Of a stretch of 64,000 bases of DNA, positions 8,847 to 15,300 are shown one piece after another. Both the position numbers and the translations under genes were made by a program. Where the stretch lies: contig NZ_SOCE01000001.1 in the NCBI RefSeq assembly GCF_004365175.1, positions 3,231,403 to 3,295,402 on the forward strand. The letters are read 5' to 3'. This stretch comes from Kribbella voronezhensis. Its GTDB lineage: Bacteria; Actinomycetota; Actinomycetes; Propionibacteriales; Kribbellaceae. Each line of letters opens with the position of its first letter. The stretch's first letter is position 1. The notes beneath the pieces were generated by a model, which was not told the DNA's origin, ran no database searches, and saw nothing but the letters and a program-made list of their open reading frames with translations.

Positions 8847-9821
8847 GCCGCGCTGCCGCTTGAGCAGCGCGGGGATCCAGTGATCGCCGTACCGCTCCTG
8901 CAAGTCAGCCCTGCGCCAGTCGTCTCCGGTCACCACACCACGGCAGAGCGCTGACCCACACCTGCATTTCATCTCATAGGGAACACCCGTGCTGGTCCCG
9001 TAGTCGTTGGTGACCTCTTCACCCGCCGCGATGTCGCGACGCGTCTCGAGCGTCACCGCATCGGCCCACCACAGGTTCGGATCACAACTGTGGTTGCCAT
9101 AGGCAATGTCTGGCCGCGGATCGGACGGCAGCACGAGATGCTCGTCGTCATCGATCGTGATGGTGTCGACCGGCGGATTCTTCAATAACTGTTGAAGTTC
9201 CGCGGTCGTCACCTTCCGCCCCGCCAACTGCGAAACCACGACACCTTTCGCGACCGGCTCGGCCGCAAACAACCCCTGCCCTTCGATCCCGGACTTCTTC
9301 ACCACCAGGCTCGGATGCCCCCAAAGCAACCGCTTCTCATACAGCCGGGCCACGGATTCCAGCTTGTCGTACCGATAAGGCTTCGCTTCTCCCGTCGCCT
9401 CAAACCCCAGCCGCTGCCAGAACCCCGCAGCCTGCTCCGCATTGGTATCCACGACCGCCAACCGAAGTACCCGTATCTCGGGCCACTCCTCGATCACAAA
9501 CCGCTCCACCAACTCGTACGCCGTACGCCCAGCTCCTTCGCCGCGATGCCCACCATGCACCTCGAGCAGCCCGATGAACCCGGTGTGTCCATTCGGATAC
9601 CCCCGCAACAGATCAACAACCGCGACCAGTTGCTCCCCGTCCCAAAGCCCCAACACCACCTTCGCGTCCTCGGCGATCCCCTCAGGCCGCATCATCAACA
9701 AACTCTGCGCATCCGCCGCCCCCGGCGGATAACCGGTGATCCGCTCGGTATACCCCGCATCGGACTCGATCAGTTCCTGCACTGCCCCAACGTCGTCGCC
9801 GGTGATCTCAGCAAGTCTCAT
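8835..9821 (-). CDS. GNAT acetyltransferase fused to a SET domain (328 aa)
   Basis: Two domains are visible. Residues 1-165 form a GNAT N-acetyltransferase, with [12 protein letters not shown] as the acetyl-CoA loop and [13 protein letters not shown] near its end. Residues 168-328 form a SET lysine-methyltransferase-like domain, with NHSCDPN at 243-249, GEEVTNDYG at 267-275 and a post-[11 protein letters not shown] zinc cluster at 286-293. These are the SAM-binding, catalytic and substrate-pocket motifs of the eukaryotic-type SET fold. The gene follows the CatB-like gene with a 4-bp overlap, so they are co-transcribed. The target is unknown. Confidence 0.88.
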   Translation of the reverse strand: MRLAEITGDDVGAVQELIESDAGYTERITGYPPGAADAQSLLMMRPEGIAEDAKVVLGLWDGEQLVAVVDLLRGYPNGHTGFIGLLEVHGGHRGEGAGRTAYELVERFVIEEWPEIRVLRLAVVDTNAEQAAGFWQRLGFEATGEAKPYRYDKLESVARLYEKRLLWGHPSLVVKKSGIEGQGLFAAEPVAKGVVVSQLAGRKVTTAELQQLLKNPPVDTITIDDDEHLVLPSDPRPDIAYGNHSCDPNLWWADAVTLETRRDIAAGEEVTNDYGTSTGVPYEMKCRCGSALCRGVVTGDDWRRADLQERYGDHWIPALLKRQRGLER

Positions 9822-10453
9822 TCAGCCGCCTCCAACTGATCGACACTGCCGGCCATGATCGCCCGCACATTCGCGGTCACCTTCTCGACCGGCCAGTCCC
9901 ACCACGCAACCGCCAGCAACCGCGCGATCTCGTCCTCCCCGAACCGTTTCCGGATCAGCTTCGCCGGATTCCCACCCACAATCCCGTACGCCGGTACGTC
10001 CTCCACCACCACCGCGCGCGCCGCCACGATCGCCCCGTCCCCGATCCGCACCCCCGGCATCACCGTCGCCCCGTTCCCGAACCAGACGTCGTTCCCCACC
10101 ACGGTGTCCCCGCGCCCCGGCAACCCGGTGATCAGCTCGAAGTGCTCCGCCCACGCACCACCCATGATCGGAAACGGAAACGTCGAAGGCCCATCCATCC
10201 GATGATTGGCCCCGTTCATCACGAACGTGGTCCCTTCCCCCAACGCGCAGTACTTCCCGATCACGAGCCGCTCGGGCCCGTAGTGATACAGCACGTTCTT
10301 CGCCTCGAACGCCTCCGGATCCACCGGATCGTCGTAGTACGAGAACTCCCCCACCTCGACCAACGGGGACTTGACCAGCGGCTTCAACAACACCACCCGC
10401 TCCACCCCCACCATCGGCCGCAACACCCCAGCATCCGGCGCCGTCTCATCCAT
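9818..10453 (-). CDS. CatB/Vat-like xenobiotic O-acetyltransferase (211 aa)
   Basis: A left-handed beta-helix acyltransferase with hexapeptide repeats ([40 protein letters not shown]) and the C-terminal signature [12 protein letters not shown]. The region [20 protein letters not shown] resembles Vat/CatB enzymes that acetylate streptogramin A or chloramphenicol, though many members of the family have no drug role. It is the first gene of a two-gene operon with the GNAT-SET protein. Confidence 0.88.
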   Translation of the reverse strand: MDETAPDAGVLRPMVGVERVVLLKPLVKSPLVEVGEFSYYDDPVDPEAFEAKNVLYHYGPERLVIGKYCALGEGTTFVMNGANHRMDGPSTFPFPIMGGAWAEHFELITGLPGRGDTVVGNDVWFGNGATVMPGVRIGDGAIVAARAVVVEDVPAYGIVGGNPAKLIRKRFGEDEIARLLAVAWWDWPVEKVTANVRAIMAGSVDQLEAAE

Positions 10454-10682
10454 CCCCCGACCCTAGAACCCCCACCACCCCACCTCCACGCCATTTACCT
10501 CCCCCGCGACGACGGCCGCCCGTCGCGGCGCCCCAGCCCATCAATCGCCCCCACCACGCCGCCCGCGCACGCTCCGCCCACGATCACTCCGACCCGCACC
10601 ACCACCCCACTGATGGCCTGCCGATCCGCCTCCCACACCCCGATTTCAGCTACACCCCTCCCCTCGCGTATCCTCTCGCCTT

Positions 10683-10770
10683 GGAGGATTCGCCTAGAGG
10701 CCTAGGGCGCACGCTTGGAAAGCGTGTTGGGGGCAACCCCTCACGAGTTCGAATCTCGTATCCTCCGCCA
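10683..10770 (+). tRNA. tRNA-Ser (anticodon GGA)
   Basis: The acceptor strands GGAGGAT at 10683-10689 and ATCCTCC at 10760-10766 pair, followed by discriminator G and an encoded CCA. The anticodon arm reads CTTGGAAAG (anticodon GGA), there is a long class II variable arm (GTTGGGGGCAACCCC), and the T-loop is GTTCGAATC. A -10-like TATCCT lies about 9 bp upstream. It is the integration target of the AICE, whose own copy of the 3' half rebuilds the gene. Confidence 0.97.
10714..10770 (+). repeat. attL core of the AICE
   Basis: These 57 bp, from the anticodon stem of tRNA-Ser through CCA, recur without mismatch at 24574-24630. Similarity stops sharply on both sides. This copy is joined to the intact 5' half of the tRNA gene and comes from the element. 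The strand exchange probably occurred in or near the anticodon loop, as is typical for tyrosine integrases. Confidence 0.96.
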
Positions 10771-10844
10771 GCTTCCTAGAGGCATAGAGAGCCACGTTTC
10801 CGCAGGTCAGAGCGTGGTTCCAAGCTCTAGAGGCGAGATCGACA

Positions 10845-10875
10845 GAGGGGCTGGACGCTGAGCGTCCGGCCCCTC
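10845..10875 (+). terminator. Terminator downstream of tRNA-Ser, element-borne
   Basis: A strong inverted repeat, GAGGGGCTGGACGCT then GAGCGTCCGGCCCCTC, followed by TTC. It lies inside the element 75 bp after the reconstituted tRNA. A closely related hairpin stands beyond attR at 24638-24664. It would end tRNA transcripts and protect against read-through into the convergent integrase. Confidence 0.8.
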
Positions 10876-10885
10876 TTCATGCCTC

Positions 10886-10909
10886 AGGGTCTCAACGAGG
10901 GTCTCAACA
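10886..10909 (+). repeat. Tandem 12-bp repeats, candidate integrase arm sites (left)
   Basis: AGGGTCTCAACG is repeated directly with one change at 10886-10897 and 10898-10909. The same tandem pair in the same orientation occurs near attR at 24458-24481 and I saw it nowhere else. Paired short repeats flanking both ends of an integrated element are expected of arm-type binding sites of a tyrosine recombinase. The function is inferred. Confidence 0.6.
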
Positions 10910-10916
10910 GCCCCTC

Positions 10917-12239
10917 TCAGGCAGGCACAGACACCCCTGCCGGACCGTCGTCACGGCGACCCTTCTTCCGCTTCTTGCCCTTCGACTTCTTCCCCGCCTT
11001 GGTCTCGGGCTTCGCCCAGATCAGACCGCCGACGCGCTCGGCGATGTCCATGCGAACGACCGCAGTGACGTGCTGATAGCGCTTCACCATCGATGACGAT
11101 GACCAGCCCATCACGTCCATCACTGCCCGATCGGGAACTCCGAGCAAGAGCAGAACCGTCGCGGCGGCATGTCTGGCGTCATGCAATCGGCCTTCACGAA
11201 TCCCGGCCTTTGCCAGGATGTCCTTCCACTCCCGGTAGTCCATGTTCGGGCTGAGCGCCTGGCCGGTCCGCTTCGCGAAAACCCACCCCTCGTCTTTCCA
11301 GAGCTGCCGGGCCGTCACCCGCTCGGCGGCCTGCGCCTTCCAGTGCGCTTGCAGGATCTCCGTCAGCTCTGACGGCAGACCGATCGTCCGGCGTCCAGCA
11401 CGAGACTTCGTCGGCGACGTCTGCGATCGTGCCAGTTGTTTCCCCGGGCAGTGGCCAGGCTTTCGCCCGCATGGCTCGTCACAGCCATGCTTGTACTTCG
11501 GACGGTTGAGGCTTCGCCGGACCTTGAGAACGCCTTTCTCTAGGTCGATGTCGGACCATTTCAATCCCAGCGCCTCGCCCTGGCGCAACCCAAGTGCGAG
11601 CGCGATTGCCCACCGCACATTGTTTCGCCGCTTTCCCGCTTCCACGAGAATCGCCTGGATCTCTTCGACCGTGTACGGGTCGATCTCGTCGTCCTCGTCC
11701 AGGTCGAGACGCGGCGGGTTCGCCTTCTCGGCTGGATTATCTGCGGTCAGTGCACCGCGCTTTTCGGCCTCTCCCAACGCGGTCCGAATCGTGCGGTGCG
11801 CCTGATGAGCGGTGCCCGCGCTCGACCCGTTGTCCTGCATCTTCGTGTAGAAGCGCTCCAGGTGCTCAGGCTGCAACCTATTCAGCTTGTGGGCGCCGAG
11901 CCCCGGAATGAGATGCACGCGCACCGCGACTTCATAGGCGTCGTACGACCCATCGCGAAGGCCCGGGCGGGCGATCGTCAGCCAGTGCGTGAGCCATTCC
12001 GCGACGGTCCACTTCTTCTTTTCGGTCCGACGAACCTTGCCGCTATCGCGCTCCTTCTCCAACTCCTGAACGCGCGCCACAACGTCTTCCTTGCGCCTGC
12101 GTTTTACGTGCGGGCGGTTGGGTGTTCCGTCGTCCTTGACACCCATCGTCACTCGGCCGTGCCAGTAGCCATCTGAACCGAAGTAGATCGATGACCGGCC
12201 GTCAGGGTTCTTGTGACGCTTGTCGTCTTCTTCGCTCAC
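10917..12239 (-). CDS. int: Tyrosine-type site-specific integrase of the AICE (440 aa)
   Basis: It catalyses integration into and, with excisionase, excision from tRNA-Ser. An N-terminal SAM-like/AP2-type DNA-binding part precedes the catalytic domain. The catalytic Arg is in ALGLRQGEALGLKWSD, the HxxR box in LHDARHAAA, and the Tyr nucleophile in VKRYQHVT. The tail is very Lys-rich. A GTG at 12239 is preceded by AAAGGAACCCC and is chosen over the ATG at 12284, which lies inside xis. A Cys/His cluster between the Arg and His boxes (HGCDEPCGRKPGHC) is common in actinobacterial AICE integrases. Confidence 0.95.
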   Translation of the reverse strand: MSEEDDKRHKNPDGRSSIYFGSDGYWHGRVTMGVKDDGTPNRPHVKRRRKEDVVARVQELEKERDSGKVRRTEKKKWTVAEWLTHWLTIARPGLRDGSYDAYEVAVRVHLIPGLGAHKLNRLQPEHLERFYTKMQDNGSSAGTAHQAHRTIRTALGEAEKRGALTADNPAEKANPPRLDLDEDDEIDPYTVEEIQAILVEAGKRRNNVRWAIALALGLRQGEALGLKWSDIDLEKGVLKVRRSLNRPKYKHGCDEPCGRKPGHCPGKQLARSQTSPTKSRAGRRTIGLPSELTEILQAHWKAQAAERVTARQLWKDEGWVFAKRTGQALSPNMDYREWKDILAKAGIREGRLHDARHAAATVLLLLGVPDRAVMDVMGWSSSSMVKRYQHVTAVVRMDIAERVGGLIWAKPETKAGKKSKGKKRKKGRRDDGPAGVSVPA

Positions 12240-12252
12240 TGGGGTTCCTTTC

Positions 12253-12540
12253 CTAGGCGGCCTGTCGGCTATCGCGGGCGGCACCCCGAAGGCGATTGAT
12301 GTACTCGGTGATGCACTCCGCAGGGATGCGCCGCAGGCGACCGAGTGGGATCGATTCGAGGTCGCCTGACTTGACGAGGGCGAAGACGGTGGTCCGGCCG
12401 ATCCCGAGCTGCTGTGCGGCCTGCTCGACGGTTAGCAGAAGGGGCGCGGCGGTAAGGGTCGAATCTTCGGCGATGCTCATGGGGGAGAGATCTCCTTCGG
12501 TCCGTGCGAGTTGCTGGCTGGCTTGCGTCTGCGTAGTCAT
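12253..12540 (-). CDS. xis: Excisionase / MerR-type helix-turn-helix protein (95 aa)
   Basis: A small DNA-binding protein with LLLTVEQAAQQLGIGRTTVF followed by LVKSGDLESIPLGRLRRIP, the excisionase-family fold. It is thought to bend att DNA and steer the integrase to excision. An internal ATG at 12480, preceded by AAGGAG at a longer distance, is an alternative start that would drop a poorly ordered 20-residue N-terminus. It overlaps the upstream DUF3631 gene by 4 bp and precedes int by 13 bp, so these genes form an operon. Confidence 0.88.
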   Translation of the reverse strand: MTTQTQASQQLARTEGDLSPMSIAEDSTLTAAPLLLTVEQAAQQLGIGRTTVFALVKSGDLESIPLGRLRRIPAECITEYINRLRGAARDSRQAA

Positions 12541-13880
12541 GCGCTCTCACAGGTGGCGTGGCTGTGGTTCGAGAGGGGCTGTCGGCAACCAATGCATGTT
12601 GCTTGGGCGGACAGGTGGGGGTGATCCGTCCCATCCGTCCCAACCGTCCCTTCCCAGGTCAGAGCGGGGACGGATGGATTGTCGGGACGGTTCGAACCGT
12701 CCCGGGGAAGTGATCCGTCCCCGGCGTGACCTGGGATGGGACGGTTGGGACGGTTCGGTACGGGTTCCCCCTCGGTAGTGGTTTCGGCCTCGGTTGGGCA
12801 GTACCTCGCCCAGGTGTCTGCGAAGTCGTCGCGGGCGTATCCCTTGGATTGGGTGCCGTCTTCCCAGCGGTGGTTTTTCGGAGTGATGTCGTACTCACGA
12901 AGCAGAGCGGCCAGCCGCCGAACGGTGAGCCCTCCGGGCGCGGGCACTTCAGCCCAGGGCGACTCTTCGTCGTGCCGTAGCCGTTGCACGATGACCGTTG
13001 AGGGCAGCGCCCTTGCTGCACCGAATGCCGTCCGGCAATCGATCAGGAGCCGGATCGACTGAGACGCCTCGGTCGAGTCCTGAAGCTCAGCAATCAATGT
13101 CAGTGCAGCGTTCCGAGCCCGCCTCGGCCAATCTCCGCCCGCGAGATCTGCCAGGGCAATCAACGGTTCCCAGGTGTCCGCCGCGCGGTCTTCCAGTGGC
13201 ATCGCCGGGGCGGCGTTGGTGAGATCGTCCAGGTGCGCTGTGACCCATTCGTGCAGCCGGTCCCGCAGCTCGGCTAGCACCGGACCATCACGACGTACCC
13301 GATACGGATAGACGGTTTCACCGGCCGCCCGCCGACGCATCCGGATCACGGCCGCCCGGTCCTCGATCGTGTCCGGCATCATGCCGATTCCGGCGAGTGC
13401 CGCCATGGCGAAGGTTTCGATCTGCTCGACCGACCGGGAACCGGCGTCATAGCGAAGCGTCGGACGGCCGCGCTGATGACCGGCGTTGAGCAGGCCGCGC
13501 AGGTCTTCGTTGTCGCCTGCCTTGGGGCCAAAGATCGTGTCGGCCTCGTCGATCAGCAACGTCGGCGGGTCAGACGGCGTGAGGCCAATCGACCGGTACA
13601 CGGCAGACGGGGAGGCGTTGGTGGTCATCAGCGGCCGGTGCGACAACCCATCGGCCATGTCCAACAGCCGCGACTTCCCACAGCGCTTCTCTGGCGCCCG
13701 GATCACCAACCGAGGCGCACAGTTCCACGCCGAAACCGCATGCGTGGCAGCGATCCACAGCACGACGGCGACACCGGCCGCCTCGCTCGGCAGTACGACG
13801 TACCGGGCAATGACGGCCCGGACCTCATCCAGCAGTTCGGCGCCGTTCATGGTCTCTCCGGTGTCGTTGGTGGTGCTCAT
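12537..13880 (-). CDS. DUF3631 ATPase-like replication protein (447 aa)
   Basis: The central region carries a P-loop-like APEKRCGKSRLLD and a Walker B-like TLLIDEADT, followed by the DUF3631 region (GGDWPRRARNAALTL and onwards). DUF3631 proteins are frequent in AICEs and phages next to prim-pol proteins and are thought to act as a helicase/loader for replication. The C-terminal 100 residues are Pro/Asn-rich, hold repeated RPNRP-type motifs, and end in a CIGC...HATC metal-ligand-like pattern. It overlaps both neighbours by 4 bp. Confidence 0.85.
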   Translation of the reverse strand: MSTTNDTGETMNGAELLDEVRAVIARYVVLPSEAAGVAVVLWIAATHAVSAWNCAPRLVIRAPEKRCGKSRLLDMADGLSHRPLMTTNASPSAVYRSIGLTPSDPPTLLIDEADTIFGPKAGDNEDLRGLLNAGHQRGRPTLRYDAGSRSVEQIETFAMAALAGIGMMPDTIEDRAAVIRMRRRAAGETVYPYRVRRDGPVLAELRDRLHEWVTAHLDDLTNAAPAMPLEDRAADTWEPLIALADLAGGDWPRRARNAALTLIAELQDSTEASQSIRLLIDCRTAFGAARALPSTVIVQRLRHDEESPWAEVPAPGGLTVRRLAALLREYDITPKNHRWEDGTQSKGYARDDFADTWARYCPTEAETTTEGEPVPNRPNRPIPGHAGDGSLPRDGSNRPDNPSVPALTWEGTVGTDGTDHPHLSAQATCIGCRQPLSNHSHATCESA

Positions 13881-14758
13881 GCGGCGATCCCTTCGTCACG
13901 GAAGCCGCCAGCGATGGCAGCTCTGATCTCTCGTGCGGTTTGGGCGGCTTGGTAGCCCACGTCGGTCAGGGCGTTGACGGCGTCGGTGTGGTCGATTGCT
14001 CCGGCCGCGACCATCCGCGCTACGCCTCTCGCAGCCCCATAGAGCGTCGTGCGGCGCTTGCCTTTAGGTGCTCGGCGTACGGCGTCCAGGTGGGCGCTGA
14101 GGAGCTTGTCCGGGTGGGAGATGCCCCCGCCCGGTTGGGTCGCGACAGCGCCGGTTTGCGGGGTGGACGAATCGGCCGGCGGGGGCGGCAGGCACGCGGC
14201 GATCAGGGCGGGGGGCATCTCTGCAGGCTCGGTCGGTCCGAGTTCGCTCCACTGATAGGGGCGGTGGGTGCGGTGGTGGATTGACGGCGGAAGGACGACG
14301 TACCCGCCGTCCGCCTTGATGTCGATGCCGGGAGATCCGGGCAGCGGCCGGGACAGCATGTGCTGTCCCGGGTGGCGGTAGTACAGGTGAAGCCCATCGG
14401 TGCCGGTGACGACTCGGAGAGTCTGGATGATGAGTCGTTCGGTGATGAGGTTGGCGAGGCTGTTCATGCCGCCGTGTGCGGGATCGACGTCGACCACCAG
14501 GACGCCGGACGCCGCGCCGGTGCGGACTGCGAGCTGACCACCCGGGACAGCGGCAACGATCGCGGCGACCCGAGCCGGATCGGTGCTTGCGGCGTAGAAG
14601 CCGTGGCAGGTCAGGTGACCACAGGTGGCCGGGTCATGAGCATCGAGCGGGCAGGCGTCGCAGTTGGCTACCGGCCGCTTGGAACGGCCGAGCATGAACA
14701 CCGGCCATCCTCGCCCGGCGGCAGCGAGTGCGGCGGTCAGGGTCTGGTTGCTGGTCAC
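13877..14758 (-). CDS. Bifunctional DNA primase/polymerase (prim-pol) (293 aa)
   Basis: The replication initiator of the RepPP-type AICE. The N-terminal prim-pol domain is shown by GWPVFMLGRSKRPVA, a Cys-rich DACPLDAHDPATCGH segment, LAVRTGAASGVLVVDVDP (catalytic DxD), and GIDIKADGGYVVLPPS. The C-terminal part is helical. A GTG at 14756-14758 overlaps the stop of the upstream gene (GTGA), which fixes the start. Together with the DUF3631 protein it makes the replication module. Confidence 0.9.
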   Translation of the reverse strand: MTSNQTLTAALAAAGRGWPVFMLGRSKRPVANCDACPLDAHDPATCGHLTCHGFYAASTDPARVAAIVAAVPGGQLAVRTGAASGVLVVDVDPAHGGMNSLANLITERLIIQTLRVVTGTDGLHLYYRHPGQHMLSRPLPGSPGIDIKADGGYVVLPPSIHHRTHRPYQWSELGPTEPAEMPPALIAACLPPPPADSSTPQTGAVATQPGGGISHPDKLLSAHLDAVRRAPKGKRRTTLYGAARGVARMVAAGAIDHTDAVNALTDVGYQAAQTAREIRAAIAGGFRDEGIAA

Positions 14759-15126
14759 TTCTTGTCTCCCTTGCTGGTCGAGTTGGTTCCGGCGCCTCGG
14801 GTGGCGCGGATGTGGTTGATGACGTGGCGCCCGAGTCGCACTCGCAGGCCGGAGCCTTCGCACTTGCCGCAGTGGCGGTATGCCTTGCCGAACGGGGATT
14901 TGAACTTGCCTTCGCCCTTGCAGCGGTGGCACTTCCCGAACGGCCAGACAGCGCAGGTGAACAGGTAGAAGGCGATGAGCCCGGTCACGATGAGTGCGAC
15001 TGTCGCGGCCTGACTCGCGGTGTGGAGGGTGGCGGCGAGGTCGGCCGACAGCGGCAGTGAGCCGCTACCTGCGCCGCTACCGTGGGTAGCGCCTGTGAAG
15101 GTGGAGGTAGCGAGGGTGCTGGGCAT
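14755..15126 (-). CDS. Small membrane protein with a DnaJ-like zinc-ribbon (123 aa)
   Basis: I do not recognise a named family. Residues about 40-62 form one hydrophobic helix (ATVALIVTGLIAFYLFTCAV). After it comes a cytoplasmic-looking basic region with two CxxCxGxG motifs, CHRCKGEG and CGKCEGSG, as in DnaJ cysteine-rich domains. The gene lies between the transfer and replication modules and is translationally coupled to the prim-pol gene. Its 5' end overlaps the heptamer cluster. A role in transfer or at the membrane-replication interface is speculation. Confidence 0.75.
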   Translation of the reverse strand: MPSTLATSTFTGATHGSGAGSGSLPLSADLAATLHTASQAATVALIVTGLIAFYLFTCAVWPFGKCHRCKGEGKFKSPFGKAYRHCGKCEGSGLRVRLGRHVINHIRATRGAGTNSTSKGDKK

Positions 15127-15271
15127 GGAAAGCCTCCAGTGGGCTGTTTTTGGGCGTGAGGAGCCTGAGCCGCGACCCGCTACCTGCGGATATACGGCCT
15201 GGTCAGTGCTGGGTTGTGGGGTAGCGGAGCGGGTAGCGTTGCCGCTACCGGTAGCGGTGAGCGCGCTACCT
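15062..15271. repeat. Cluster of ten CGCTACC/GGTAGCG heptamers, candidate clt locus
   Basis: The hexamer core GCTACC (or GGTAGC) begins at 15064, 15076, 15085, 15106, 15179, 15220, 15232, 15244, 15250 and 15265. Each is extended to the same heptamer, five in each orientation. Copies at 15244 and 15250 form a perfect 16-bp palindrome, CCGCTACCGGTAGCGG, at 15242-15257. The cluster spans the start of the zinc-ribbon gene and the 174-bp gap after the traB-like gene. Streptomyces TraB proteins recognise short repeated motifs at a clt locus near traB, so this is the best candidate here. An iteron origin is the alternative. Confidence 0.7.
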
Positions 15272-15300
15272 AGACCGTCCCGCCACCCCAGTCAGATTGA

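Noticed and set aside
15062-15271. A CRISPR array
   Set aside because: The repeat is only seven bases, in both orientations and at irregular spacing; there are no cas genes in the window.
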